A stretch of 64,000 nt of DNA from DAOPZJ01 sp964587625 (GCA_964587625.1 CAZPLU010000007.1:8382-72381), one strand, 5' to 3'; counted from the stretch's first letter, positions 1-8,803 are shown. A program made the numbers and translations. Notes: generated from the sequence alone by a model not told the origin.

Positions 1-2
1 AA

Positions 3-365
3 ACCTGCGAGATCACCGACAAAATGGCCGTCGGGTGTGACGCCGAGCACCAGATCGACTGGATTTTCCACGCCATTGGGGATTTTACCGCCAACGGGAC
101 GCTCGCCCCGGATTCGATCAAGGAAAACGAAAACGGCTTCAAGCATTTCAAGAATATCCAACGTTGGACGGGCGAGAGCTTTACCTGCACCTGGAACTTT
201 GAGGGCGATCAACTCACGTTAAAACTCCCGGCCATGGGGGATACGACCATCTACATCGCCACCACACCCGACAACCCCACCAAGCGCGAACGCCACGCGG
301 TCTTGATCCGCAAGCAGGGAAAGACCCTCGACGTCAACGCCCTTTTCACTTTGAATAAAAAGTAA
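3..365 (+). CDS. heparinase/alginate lyase-like protein, C-terminal part
   Basis: The reading frame is open from the first bases of the window and stops at 363-365, so only about 120 C-terminal residues are present and the start lies upstream. The segment has a Cys-Asp-(x)-Glu-His-Gln-Ile-Asp-Trp-Ile-Phe-His pattern early on, then beta-rich sequence. That pattern resembles the beta-sandwich part of heparinase II/III and oligo-alginate lyases (polysaccharide degradation). A strong intrinsic terminator follows directly, so this is the last gene of its unit. The family assignment is an inference from a short fragment. Confidence 0.5.
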   Translation, partial: TCEITDKMAVGCDAEHQIDWIFHAIGDFTANGTLAPDSIKENENGFKHFKNIQRWTGESFTCTWNFEGDQLTLKLPAMGDTTIYIATTPDNPTKRERHAVLIRKQGKTLDVNALFTLNKK

Positions 366-380
366 ACCGTCATCTTTCAT

Positions 381-415
381 AAAAAGCCCGATTTCCGATA
401 GGAATCGGGCTTTTT
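381..415 (+). terminator. intrinsic terminator after the lyase-like gene
   Basis: An A-run, a perfect GC-rich stem (AAGCCCGATT pairing with AATCGGGCTT) and a T-run lie 16 bases after the stop codon. It is symmetric and could work in both directions. Confidence 0.85.
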
Positions 416-416
416 A

Positions 417-559
417 TGTCATTCTGAGCGAAGCGCACCGTGCGCGGAGTCGAAGAATCTCGGAAAGATAACGGCGTATGGGCAAGGGTTGCCATAAAAC
501 GATATGATAACGAGATCCTTCGACTGCGTGCCGTAAACGGCACTCCGCTCAGGATGACA
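417..559. repeat. palindromic dispersed repeat, family 1 (TGTCATNCTGAGCG type)
   Basis: The element begins with TGTCATTCTGAGCG and ends with the inverted CGCTCAGGATGACA. Internal arms read GTCGAAGAATCTCGG and, inverted, GAGATCCTTCGACTGCG. There is no reading frame of note. The same arms occur at 31455-31927 and 40592-40622. It looks like a MITE-like or REP-like intergenic element and fills the 260-base gap before the next gene. Confidence 0.8.
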
Positions 560-592
560 CCGTGTTCTTTAACAGATAGTCGGGCTTTATGA

Positions 593-621
593 TTGAAATT
601 CGGTAAATTTTATGTTATATT
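593..621 (+). promoter_or_regulatory. sigma-A-type promoter of the glycosidase gene
   Basis: TTGAAA at 593-598, a 17-base spacer and TATATT at 616-621 lie just upstream of the ribosome binding site at 662-667. The TTG at 593 is therefore more likely a -35 box than a start codon. Confidence 0.55.
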
Positions 622-676
622 CAATTCGGTTTTAAGAGGCAAAAAGCTCCTCACCCAAATGAAAGGACGATATGAT

Positions 677-2368
677 ATGAAACCTGCCATGCGGTTCGGC
701 GGCTGCGAATTTGCAAACCGGATGAACGCGGTCTACGCCGAGACGGTGAACGATTTAATTTCAAAAGTTGAGACGGGCAACGACCCGCATTATAAAAAGG
801 GCTTTTTGCATACGTCGACCGCCCCGCACAATTATACCAACTATTATAACGAGATGTGGTCGCGCGACAGCGGGCGCGGGTTGATCGAAATCGCACGGCT
901 CGGTTTCACCGATCTCGCGCTGCCCGTGGCGCTGTATATGCTCTGCGCGCTCAACGATGCCGACCACTGGGGGCGCATCATCGACCGCTATACCGGGAAA
1001 CCCGAAAAACCGGTACAGGTGGGTGATTACGAGACCGACGGAAACGCGCTCGTACTGCTCGGTATCTATAACACCTGGCTCGCCGCGGGGCGCGAACCGG
1101 CGCTTGCCAAAGAATTTTTAGAGGGTGTTGCGCCTGTCATCGGCTGGATCGACCGCATGATGCAGGCCTCCCCCTACGGCGGGCTATTGCCATGCAAGTC
1201 AGAACTTTCCGGCAACCCCAACACCTCCTATGTGGTGTACGCCGTCTACCCGAATTACGGGATCAAAACCGCTCTGACCGCCTTGAAACACATGGCCGAA
1301 GCCGCCGGGGATAACTCTTTGGCGACAAAATTGGCCGAAATGCACGAAAAACTCTCGCGGGCGCTCTCCGAAAAATTGGTGTCCGGCGAGCGCAGCTGGA
1401 CGCCCGAAAAGACCAAAGCGGCGTTTTCGCGCTATTCGCCCGTGCGCGAGGGATGCTGGATCAACGGCATCGACGGACGCGACGGCAGTGAATATAACTA
1501 TGCCGACTGGGACAGCATTCGGTTTCCCATCCACGCCTGGACGCGGCAATTGCCCTTTATTTTCGATTCCGACCTCGGGTTTTGCGGTCCGGAGAGAGGC
1601 ACCCACGCCGAGGCAAATAAAAAAAGTTACGAATACATCCTCGGTGAGATGTGCAAGGGGCTTTATTTCCGCAAATACGGCTTTGTCAGCAACACCTGCT
1701 GGGAGGGCATGCGCGGCCGCCACGACGACACGATGACCGGTTACGGGCAGGGGTTTATGACCCAAGCCGCGATTTTGATGGACGACGTCAACGCCTACAC
1801 CAAACTGCTCGAGGGCGTCGCCCGCCTCGCCTACGACGGCGATGTGATGCAACCGACCTCCCACGAGATGAACCCATGGATTTTACACGAGTGCTTTGAT
1901 TATGACGCCTATGAAAACGCCCGGGACCACACGGCGGGCTTTCACAACGACGGCCGCTTCGGCGTGATGGAGAACCCCGGCGACGAGGGGAATCTGGTGC
2001 AGGAGGCCGAGCCCCTCAAAGCCATGACATTGATGTCGGGCATCGAAAACGGCGCAAAACTGCGCATTTTGCCGCGCATTCCGTGGACTTACGACACCAT
2101 CGAGGTGCGCGACTTCCCGGTGTTTCAAAACGGCCAAAGCGGGCGCATTTCTTATCGCATGGAGCATGAGCGCTGGCTGCGCAAGGTGCGTGTGAACGTC
2201 GAGAGCACCATCCCGCTCGAATACAATTTCCGGGTCGGCCCGTTCCCTCAGGTGTGCAACTTCGCCGACACCGCCGATTGTTTCAAAGAAGTCACGAAAA
2301 ACGCCTCATGGATCTGGAAAACCGGCCTGTCCGGCAAAAACACCGAGTTTGAAATCGCGCTGCCGTGA
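677..2368 (+). CDS. six-hairpin glycosidase-like protein
   Basis: This 563-residue protein has Trp/Tyr-rich helical repeats typical of (alpha/alpha)6-barrel (six-hairpin) glycosidases, related to amylo-alpha-1,6-glucosidase, GH15 or GH63. Early motifs include NEMWSRDSGRG and later GCWINGIDGRDGSEYN. It probably trims glucosides or other oligosaccharides; the substrate is not evident. No signal peptide is seen, so it should be cytoplasmic. I chose ATG 677 because AAAGGA sits 9 bases upstream; the in-frame longer forms from 593 or 659 would overlap the promoter. Family-level assignment is moderate and the reaction is unknown. Confidence 0.6.
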   Translation: MKPAMRFGGCEFANRMNAVYAETVNDLISKVETGNDPHYKKGFLHTSTAPHNYTNYYNEMWSRDSGRGLIEIARLGFTDLALPVALYMLCALNDADHWGRIIDRYTGKPEKPVQVGDYETDGNALVLLGIYNTWLAAGREPALAKEFLEGVAPVIGWIDRMMQASPYGGLLPCKSELSGNPNTSYVVYAVYPNYGIKTALTALKHMAEAAGDNSLATKLAEMHEKLSRALSEKLVSGERSWTPEKTKAAFSRYSPVREGCWINGIDGRDGSEYNYADWDSIRFPIHAWTRQLPFIFDSDLGFCGPERGTHAEANKKSYEYILGEMCKGLYFRKYGFVSNTCWEGMRGRHDDTMTGYGQGFMTQAAILMDDVNAYTKLLEGVARLAYDGDVMQPTSHEMNPWILHECFDYDAYENARDHTAGFHNDGRFGVMENPGDEGNLVQEAEPLKAMTLMSGIENGAKLRILPRIPWTYDTIEVRDFPVFQNGQSGRISYRMEHERWLRKVRVNVESTIPLEYNFRVGPFPQVCNFADTADCFKEVTKNASWIWKTGLSGKNTEFEIALP

Positions 2369-2420
2369 TTTAGACAATAGCCGATATCGGGATTGTTTGA
2401 TAAACAATTAAGGGGGATGT

Positions 2421-3044
2421 ATGTTTCAATATTTATTAATCCCGATTGTTTTGGGACTGGTTTGGCTGATCTTGAGAATAAAACCTTTGAAGGCCTTATC
2501 GGTTAAGAAAAAAAGGGCGTTCTCTATTATCATAGCATTGGTCCTTTGGACGACTTTTGGAGCGGTGCCGTATATGTTTTCATACAATACTCCGGAAACG
2601 GCGATTAAATACACAATTGAAAATTGGAAATCCATCAGCGTGGTAGGCACTTTAAACAACGGCACCGAAGGCGCCTATGTGATGTACGAAAATCATGGTG
2701 TGCTTTCTTCATATTATTTAAAAAAAGTCGGCGATAAATGGAGAATGCCGTCGCGTATCCCAAAAAATGATACTCAAGCCGCAATATATGATTCAAGTTT
2801 TATTCATTATCGGCATTATATTAAAGAGGGTTTCGTTGTAATTGAATACGATTCATTTGTTGATAACACTGCCTCTCCATACCAAGTAGCAGATAATAAA
2901 GGAACGGTTTTTTACAGTGTGTTAAGAAAATCATATCAGCCCGACAAAACCAATGTTCTTTATTACGGTATGTATTTATATGACAACGCACCCTATGAGC
3001 TATATGTAAACGGAGAGCTTGCTTATACATACAGCAAAAATTGA
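2421..3044 (+). CDS. small membrane-anchored hypothetical protein
   Basis: This 207-residue protein starts at ATG 2421 behind AAGGGGGATGT. Two hydrophobic helices occupy roughly residues 2-17 and 31-48, separated by a Lys-rich loop. A soluble, Tyr-rich, beta-type domain of about 150 residues follows and would face outward. I recognise no family. Codon use is AT-richer than in the flanking glycosidase and ligA, which may point to acquired DNA. The 200 bases after it are AT-rich and hold only a short hairpin (TGCAAATAT/ATATTTGCA). Confidence 0.65.
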   Translation: MFQYLLIPIVLGLVWLILRIKPLKALSVKKKRAFSIIIALVLWTTFGAVPYMFSYNTPETAIKYTIENWKSISVVGTLNNGTEGAYVMYENHGVLSSYYLKKVGDKWRMPSRIPKNDTQAAIYDSSFIHYRHYIKEGFVVIEYDSFVDNTASPYQVADNKGTVFYSVLRKSYQPDKTNVLYYGMYLYDNAPYELYVNGELAYTYSKN

Positions 3045-3251
3045 TCATATTTTTTAATGCAAATATAAATCACGATTTAATATTTGCATAAAACCCAATG
3101 GGTTGAAACAAATCCGATCAATTCGTTTCACCCCGCAAAGATATGAATTAAAAAACACGCTCATCGAAAAGTATTAAAACATTCCGTCGGAATATTTTCG
3201 ACGGGTTATGAGGGCGTTCCCTCAGGTCGTCCCGCCCTACTTTATGAGGAT

Positions 3252-3708
3252 TTATTTCACCATCTCGTAAAATTCCGCCTCGGAAATGACCTTAACCCCC
3301 AATGCCCGCGCCTTGGTCAGCTTGCTCCCCGCGTCTTCGCCCGCAAGCACAAAATCGGTTTTTTTCGATACCGAAGAACCCGTTTTTCCGCCCGCGTCCT
3401 TGATCATCTGCTCGGCCTCGTCACGCGGAATCGACTGCGTTCCGGTCAGCACAAAGACCTTGCCCTCGAGCGGCCCGCCGACCTTTTTTTCGGTCAGGCA
3501 GGTCATGTTGAGCCCCGCGGCTTTTAACTTATCGATCAAAGTGATGTTTACATCCTCCGAAAAATACGCTTTGACGCTCTCTGCGGTGATTGCCCCGACG
3601 CCCTCCACATGCGCAATCTCCTCAATAGCGGCGCTTTTCAACGCGTCCAGCGTGCCGAAATGCAGCGCCAGATCCGTCGCCGCCGTCTCGCCGACGTGCC
3701 GGATGCCG
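3252..3708 (-). pseudogene. truncated second copy of the ligA 3' end (HhH/BRCT part)
   Basis: On the minus strand this encodes the last ~150 residues of NAD-dependent DNA ligase: helix-hairpin-helix (HVEGVGAITA) and the complete BRCT domain ending in EAEFYEMVK. It has no start, no nucleotidyltransferase domain and no zinc finger. Bases 3256-3633 are identical to 5944-6321 in the intact ligA; 3634-3708 differ from it at about 10 of 75 positions, and beyond that similarity ends abruptly. The stop codons differ (TAA here, TGA in the intact gene). It is a displaced or duplicated gene end, not a functional ligase. Confidence 0.9.
3256..3633 (-). repeat. 378-bp direct repeat, copy A (identical to 5944-6321)
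   Basis: Base-by-base comparison shows full identity with 5944-6321 at a constant offset of 2688. Both copies are in the same orientation and flank about 2.3 kb of unrelated DNA. Confidence 0.9.
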
Positions 3709-3857
3709 GAGCGACTTGTCCGAAATCCGCACGGTGGGACTGTTATAATTTTTTTAAAACCCCGTTGCAATCGTCGCGGCGGGAGATGTACACTAATATT
3801 GTCAGCCGCGGACGGTTGACCACCGCGACTGATAATAATCGGGCAGGAGGGGAAAGG

Positions 3858-3983
3858 ATGGAAAACGGAATGTCCAACGATCAGCTTAACGCGCTGCTGG
3901 AAACCATCGCGAAACTCATTGAATCCAAAGCACATACCACTGCAGACGCCGCGCAGATCGTGCGGGAAGCCAAGACAAAATAA
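3858..3983 (+). CDS. small protein A of the ligA-flanked cassette (41 aa)
   Basis: ATG 3858 follows the strong ribosome binding site GGCAGGAGGGGAAAGG. The predicted protein is a 41-residue, mainly helical acidic peptide with an NDQLNALLETIAKLIES helix and a Lys-rich end. I recognise no family. A possible promoter, TTGCAA 3765-3770 and TACACT 3789-3794, lies upstream. It is the first of three tiny tandem genes. The strong RBS supports expression; function is unknown. Confidence 0.55.
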   Translation: MENGMSNDQLNALLETIAKLIESKAHTTADAAQIVREAKTK

Positions 3984-4032
3984 AATAGGCCGCTCCCCAC
4001 CGACTAAGGCAAGAGCGACCTAAACCGCAAAC

Positions 4033-4060
4033 GGGGCGTAAAGCCTGCCATTTACGCCCC
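4033..4060. repeat. hairpin between small genes A and B
   Basis: GGGGCGTAAA at 4033-4042 pairs perfectly with TTTACGCCCC at 4051-4060 over an 8-base loop. No T-run follows, so it is more likely an RNA processing or stability element than a terminator. Confidence 0.5.
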
Positions 4061-4113
4061 TATCCTACCACATCAACGGCAGATAATCAAGAGATATTTT
4101 TAAGGAGAATATC

Positions 4114-4281
4114 ATGACATACAATGAAGCAATCGCAGCAGCCAGAGCGGCCACCACCTACGCGGGGGTAGACGCGCTTTGCAAGACCATCGAAGAGGCC
4201 TACGACACCATCAGCGATCGCCAGTACTACAACGTGCGCAACATCGCCATCAATGCGGCATACGCAGCCGGAGCAAAGTAA
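4114..4281 (+). CDS. small protein B of the ligA-flanked cassette (55 aa)
   Basis: ATG 4114 follows TAAGGAG at 4101-4107. The 55-residue product is Ala-rich and helical, with the sequence pattern EAIAAARAATTY near the start and NAAYAAGAK at the end. I recognise no family. It lies 130 bases after small gene A and 21 bases before small gene C in the same direction. Such short, well-translated genes are common in phage or mobile cassettes; that origin is inferred. Confidence 0.55.
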   Translation: MTYNEAIAAARAATTYAGVDALCKTIEEAYDTISDRQYYNVRNIAINAAYAAGAK

Positions 4282-4302
4282 AAGCCGCCAAGGAGGAATA
4301 AA

Positions 4303-4392
4303 ATGAATACGAACTCGAACAAATGGCACGACGTGGACGGCGTCTACACCCGCGATACCTGGGCGATACCGGACGAGGGCACCGAAAAATGA
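4303..4392 (+). CDS. small protein C of the ligA-flanked cassette (29 aa)
   Basis: ATG 4303 follows a near-ideal AAGGAGG at 4290-4296. It encodes 29 residues, polar and Trp-containing (KWHDVDGVYTRDTW), ending at TGA 4390-4392. A weak hairpin plus T-rich run near 4415-4460 may terminate the unit. No family is recognised. The ideal ribosome binding site is the main argument that it is translated. Confidence 0.45.
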   Translation: MNTNSNKWHDVDGVYTRDTWAIPDEGTEK

Positions 4393-4495
4393 TACCCCTC
4401 GCACTGGCGTTTCCAACGACCCGAATCGGCTATCCGAATGGAGGGCCGTTTATTTTTTTATCGGCTTGAACGGCATTTTTATATAAAATGATCTG

Positions 4496-4524
4496 TTGAC
4501 AAAGAGTTTTTATTATGTTAATAT
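4496..4524 (+). promoter_or_regulatory. sigma-A promoter of the AAA ATPase gene
   Basis: TTGACA at 4496-4501, a 17-base spacer and TAATAT at 4519-4524 sit 67 bases before the GTG start at 4591. Confidence 0.75.
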
Positions 4525-4590
4525 AAAAACGTATTTTATATTTGCATAAAATACGCGAATTACATCCATCATATAAAGGGGTGAGGCCTT

Positions 4591-5853
4591 GTGTATATTA
4601 CAAGAACTATCGAAAAAACCGCAATGACAATCAGCGAGACCTATCCTGTTCTTTTAATCACCGGACCGCGGCAGGTGGGAAAAACCACGCTTTTGCAAAA
4701 ACTTGCGTCGCCGGATCGAAAATATGTGACGCTCGATAATCCCACTTTTCGTGAAATTGCCAATCACGAGCCGGAACTGTTTTTGCAACGGTTTTCCCCT
4801 CCCGTCATCATCGATGAAATTCAATACGCGGCAGGTCTTTTGGAATATATTAAAATCTATGTTGATACCCATAAAAATTGCGGTGATTTTTGGCTCACGG
4901 GCTCACAGGCCTTTCATATGATGAAAAAAGTCAGCGAAACCCTTGCGGGCAGAATAGGCATACTCCGCATAAACGGACTTTCAAACAGTGAAATCAACGG
5001 AAACCCCCTTCCGCCGTTTGAAATAAATCCCGACGCGCTCATCGGTCGGCTCAACATCGCAAAAAGAATGACCATGCCGGAAATTTTTGAACGTATTTAT
5101 AAGGGCTCAATGCCGCGTCTTTATGAAATGCCGCAAACCGATCGGGATGGGTATTACGAATCTTATCTTGAAACCTATATCAGCCGGGACATCAAAGATT
5201 TGACGCAGGTTGCCGATGAGTTATCGTTCTTCAGGTTTGTCGGGATTGTAGCGGCCAGAACCGCTTCCAATGTCAATTATGATGCTTTGGCGAGTGAAAC
5301 AGGCATCACCGCTCCCACCGCCAAACAATGGCTTTCCATATTGATATCCAGCGGCCTTGTTTTGCTCGTCGAGCCGTTTTTTAACAATGCTTTGAAACGA
5401 GTGGTTAAAGCGCCCAGAATGTATTTCCTCGATACCGGTTTATGCGCTTATCTCACGCGTTGGAATTCTCCCGAGGCATTGGAAGCCGGTGCCATGAGCG
5501 GTGCGTTTTTTGAAACATGGGTCGTATCGGAAATATACAAAAGTTATATCAATCACGGAAAGCGCCCCCCGCTGTATTTTTACCGCGACGGCAACAAAAA
5601 GGAAATCGATTTGATATTACAATACAACAACACGGTATATCCGATCGAAATTAAAAAAAGCGCCGCCCCGAAAGACGCCGTTAAAAGTTTTTCCGTGTTA
5701 AAACCAATTGAAAACGAGCCGTCGGAGGAGGACCGATTTTCGGGCGCTGCCCGTCTTAAAACGGTCATCGGAACCGGCGCGGTCATTTGCTTGGCATCGG
5801 ATGTTTTGCCGATTGATCGTAAAAATTGGTATATTCCCGCGTGGTTGATTTGA
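4591..5853 (+). CDS. AAA ATPase with DUF4143 and nuclease-like C-terminus
   Basis: This 420-residue protein has Walker A GPRQVGKTT at residues 25-33 and Walker B VIIDE around 72-76, then the DUF4143 region. A C-terminal DGNKKEIDLIL...YPIEIKKS pattern matches the PD-(D/E)xK nuclease-like fold usual in this family. These widespread ATPases are often linked to toxin-antitoxin or mobile regions, but their biochemical role is not settled. GTG 4591 is preceded by AAAGGGGTGAGG. It has its own promoter and lies opposite in direction to ligA, inside the ligA direct repeats, so it may be cargo of an inserted block. Confidence 0.85.
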   Translation: MYITRTIEKTAMTISETYPVLLITGPRQVGKTTLLQKLASPDRKYVTLDNPTFREIANHEPELFLQRFSPPVIIDEIQYAAGLLEYIKIYVDTHKNCGDFWLTGSQAFHMMKKVSETLAGRIGILRINGLSNSEINGNPLPPFEINPDALIGRLNIAKRMTMPEIFERIYKGSMPRLYEMPQTDRDGYYESYLETYISRDIKDLTQVADELSFFRFVGIVAARTASNVNYDALASETGITAPTAKQWLSILISSGLVLLVEPFFNNALKRVVKAPRMYFLDTGLCAYLTRWNSPEALEAGAMSGAFFETWVVSEIYKSYINHGKRPPLYFYRDGNKKEIDLILQYNNTVYPIEIKKSAAPKDAVKSFSVLKPIENEPSEEDRFSGAARLKTVIGTGAVICLASDVLPIDRKNWYIPAWLI

Positions 5854-5939
5854 AAACGAACGAGTTTGTCACCGCGATTGTTTAATGCAAACTGTGCGCC
5901 GCGCGCGACACATTCCCTCCTTTGAAAGGGGGAAAATCT

Positions 5940-7913
5940 TCACTTCACCATCTCGTAAAATTCCGCCTCGGAAATGACCTTAACCCCCAATGCCCGCGCC
6001 TTGGTCAGCTTGCTCCCCGCGTCTTCGCCCGCAAGCACAAAATCGGTTTTTTTCGATACCGAAGAACCCGTTTTTCCGCCCGCGTCCTTGATCATCTGCT
6101 CGGCCTCGTCACGCGGAATCGACTGCGTTCCGGTCAGCACAAAGACCTTGCCCTCGAGCGGCCCGCCGACCTTTTTTTCGGTCAGGCAGGTCATGTTGAG
6201 CCCCGCGGCTTTTAACTTATCGATCAAAGTGATGTTTACATCCTCCGAAAAATACGCTTTGACGCTCTCTGCGGTGATTGCCCCGACGCCCTCCACATGC
6301 GCAATCTCCTCAATAGCGGCGTTTTTCAGCGCGTCCAGCGTGCCGAAATGGAGCGCCAAATCTTCGGCCGCCGTCTCGCCGACATGCCGAATGCCGAGCC
6401 CCGAAATCAGCCGCCACAAGTCGTTTTTTTTGCTTTTATCCAGCGCGTCGAGGAGATTTTGCGCCGATTTCTCGCCCTTTTTGTCGAGCGCGGCGATGTC
6501 TTCTTTTTGCAAGCCGTATAAATCGGCGGCGTCCCGAACCAGCCCTTTTTCGAGCAGCGTTTTTAACACTGCGGGGCCGAGCCCGTCGATGTCCATCGCC
6601 GATTTTCCGACAAAATGGGTCATTTCGCGGAACCGGATGGCCGGACAGGCCGGATTGCGGCAGCGAACCGCGGGGCCGTCCTCGTCCTTGATTACTTTAC
6701 TGTTGCAAGAGGGGCACTCCTCCGGAATCCGATAGATCGGGTTTCCGCTTTTTTCGGCCACGCCGACCACCTCGGGGATGATGTCGCCCGCCTTGCGCAC
6801 CTCAATAAAATCGCCGACGGCGACGCCCTTTTCGTCGATCATGTCCTGGTTGTGCAACACCGCACGGCTGACCGTGGTTCCCGCAAGGGTCACCGGCTCA
6901 AACACCGCCGTCGGGGTCAGCACGCCCGTGCGCCCGACTTCGATTGAAATTTCGAGCAGTTTGGCGCGCTTGATTTCGGGCGGGTATTTATACGCGGCCG
7001 CCCAGCGCGGAAATTTTGAAGTGCTGCCCAGTTTTGCGCGGTCGGCCAGATCGTCGAGCTTGATGACCGCGCCGTCGATGTCGAATTGTAAATCATGGCG
7101 GATTCGGTTGATTTCCTCCACCCGCTCAATCAACTTGTCATAATCGGAAGACAGGATGTATTTTGAGACGGGAAAGCCGAGTTTGCCCAAATAATCCAAC
7201 GACGCGCTGTGCGTTTGAATCTCTTTGCCCCGAATTTGTTGAATATTGAACACGATCACCGCCAAATGCCGCGTTTTGGTGATCTCGCTGTCCTTTTGGC
7301 GCAGCGATCCGGCGGCGGCGTTGCGCGGGTTTTTGAACGGGATATCGCCGTTTTCATTTTGCGCGTCGACCAATTTGGCGAAGACGCTTTTGGGCATATA
7401 GACCTCGCCGCGCACCTCTAAAAATGCCGGCGCGTTTTTCAGCTTTTTCGGGATGGATTCGATCGTCATCAGATTGGCGGTCACATCTTCGCCGGTTCTG
7501 CCGTCGCCCCGGGTCGAGCCGCGCACAAAAATGCCGTTTTCATACTCTAACGAAACCGAGAGCCCGTCGATCTTGGCCTCGACGACAAATTCGGCATTTG
7601 GTATAACCGCCTTCACCCGGTTCTCAAAATCTTTTAAATCCTCATAGGAAAACACATCCTGCAAGCTCTCCATCGGCACAACATGCTCGACGGGCGAAAA
7701 CAGCCCGGACGCCTTTCCGCCGATCTTCAAAAACGGTTCGAGTTCAAAACCCAACTCCGGGAACGTTTTGACAATCTCCCGCAGTTCTCGGGTTAAAGCG
7801 TCATATTCGAAATCCTCCAATGAGGGGTTGTCCCGGTCATGGTACTCCTCATTGGCCTTTTCAATTTGTCGTTTTAATAATTCGGCTCGCGCCTTTGCCT
7901 CACGAAACTCCAC
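5940..7913 (-). CDS. ligA: NAD-dependent DNA ligase LigA
   Basis: LigA seals nicks in replication and repair using NAD+. The 657-residue protein has the adenylation motif with catalytic lysine in EAKIDG, the oligonucleotide-binding domain, a four-Cys zinc finger (CPSC ... CRNPAC), helix-hairpin-helix repeats and a C-terminal BRCT domain. Length matches the family (about 670). I chose GTG 7913, preceded by GGGGGGAGAAC, because the family starts there; it overlaps the end of yunB by 14 bases, suggesting coupled translation. The last ~460 bp are duplicated at 3252-3708. Confidence 0.95.
   Translation of the reverse strand: MEFREAKARAELLKRQIEKANEEYHDRDNPSLEDFEYDALTRELREIVKTFPELGFELEPFLKIGGKASGLFSPVEHVVPMESLQDVFSYEDLKDFENRVKAVIPNAEFVVEAKIDGLSVSLEYENGIFVRGSTRGDGRTGEDVTANLMTIESIPKKLKNAPAFLEVRGEVYMPKSVFAKLVDAQNENGDIPFKNPRNAAAGSLRQKDSEITKTRHLAVIVFNIQQIRGKEIQTHSASLDYLGKLGFPVSKYILSSDYDKLIERVEEINRIRHDLQFDIDGAVIKLDDLADRAKLGSTSKFPRWAAAYKYPPEIKRAKLLEISIEVGRTGVLTPTAVFEPVTLAGTTVSRAVLHNQDMIDEKGVAVGDFIEVRKAGDIIPEVVGVAEKSGNPIYRIPEECPSCNSKVIKDEDGPAVRCRNPACPAIRFREMTHFVGKSAMDIDGLGPAVLKTLLEKGLVRDAADLYGLQKEDIAALDKKGEKSAQNLLDALDKSKKNDLWRLISGLGIRHVGETAAEDLALHFGTLDALKNAAIEEIAHVEGVGAITAESVKAYFSEDVNITLIDKLKAAGLNMTCLTEKKVGGPLEGKVFVLTGTQSIPRDEAEQMIKDAGGKTGSSVSKKTDFVLAGEDAGSKLTKARALGVKVISEAEFYEMVK
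5944..6321 (-). repeat. 378-bp direct repeat, copy B (within intact ligA)
   Basis: Identical to 3256-3633. The first mismatch inside the gene is at 6322 (T here, C at 3634); just outside the other end, 5943 is C where 3255 is T. Confidence 0.9.
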
Positions 7914-8610
7914 GTTCTCCCCCCGGATTCGCTTGAAAATCATAGATACTGCTGATTTTATCCTGCGCCTCGTTGACCTCGGTATAGGCCTCCGGCACCG
8001 CGCCGACAATGATCGTCTCGGCGATGCAAAAATCCGCCGTGACTTCGGAAGTGGCCGCATAGCCGCCCATCACGATTGTGACCGTACCCGTGACCGTCAT
8101 TAACATCCGATGCAGCGTCTGATTGATGCCCGCTGTGGTGAATTCGTTGCTGATTGCGGTGGTCACATAGCCCACCGGCACCAGCCGCACCTCGATTTTC
8201 GGGCCCCTCCCGGTGAAAACATCGCTCCCGACCAATGTGCCTATCGCGATATAGAGCTTGCTGTCATCATATTCCGAGAGCTGTTTTTGAATGGCGGTGG
8301 TCAGCCGCGCTTTGAGCGTATTGATGGCCGTGATGTTGGCTCTGACCACGCTCAGACCGTTGGTGTCGGTCTGAATGAAGATCAAGTTGGTATAATCGAT
8401 GTCATCCGCGGAGAGCACATCGGTGACGCAGGAGTTGATGGCCAGGGTGCTGTATTCCTTGGCCTTTGTCTGCGCCAATTGAACCACCACATGTCTGAGG
8501 CGGTTATCGGCTGCCTTTATTATGGCCCCAATGCAGCCCAAAATCAAGAGCCAGAGAATAATTGTTTTTGCGACCGCGCCTCTTTTACCCCTCCGCCTTC
8601 TCGCCATCAT
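7900..8610 (-). CDS. yunB: sporulation protein YunB
   Basis: YunB is a sporulation protein expressed in the mother cell in Bacillus. The 236-residue product has a basic N-terminus (RRRRGKR), one membrane helix at about residues 15-32, and the family core with IDYTNLIFIQTDTNG and the VRLVPVGYV region. ATG 8610 (or 8607) follows GGGGCGGT; a longer in-frame extension upstream is Pro/Arg-rich and not family-like. It overlaps the ligA start by 14 bases. Its presence indicates an endospore-forming lineage. Confidence 0.85.
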   Translation of the reverse strand: MMARRRRGKRGAVAKTIILWLLILGCIGAIIKAADNRLRHVVVQLAQTKAKEYSTLAINSCVTDVLSADDIDYTNLIFIQTDTNGLSVVRANITAINTLKARLTTAIQKQLSEYDDSKLYIAIGTLVGSDVFTGRGPKIEVRLVPVGYVTTAISNEFTTAGINQTLHRMLMTVTGTVTIVMGGYAATSEVTADFCIAETIIVGAVPEAYTEVNEAQDKISSIYDFQANPGGERGVS

Positions 8611-8710
8611 ACCGCCCCTGTGTATTATATGCGAAGGGGGCTTGTCATGTGACGATAAATGGAAAACGGAGAATGGAAATTCGCGGACGGGGAGCAAAAC
8701 CCGCCGGTAG

Positions 8711-8732
8711 GGGCGGCCCCATGTGGCCGCCC
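8711..8732. repeat. palindromic GGGCGGCC/GGCCGCCC intergenic repeat
   Basis: A perfect 8-bp inverted repeat lies in the 190-base gap between yunB and the radical SAM gene. The gap also holds degenerate GGAAAACGGAGAATGG-type simple repeats. No gene is seen there. Confidence 0.45.
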
Positions 8733-8803
8733 GCAAAAGATGGGGATTGGAAATTGGAAAACGGGAAATAGAAAATGGTAGACGGGGAGCGGATTTGTGT
8801 TCG

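Noticed and set aside
593..676. Longer N-terminus of the glycosidase gene starting at TTG 593
   Set aside because: TTGAAA at 593 fits a -35 box with TATATT at 616; the ATG at 677 has a proper ribosome binding site.
1199..1864. 221-residue frame antisense to the glycosidase
   Set aside because: It is a GC-skew shadow of the real gene: no ribosome binding site and low-complexity composition.
3709..3935. N-terminal continuation of the ligA fragment
   Set aside because: Frame is open but unrelated to ligase and antisense to small gene A; similarity ends at about 3708.
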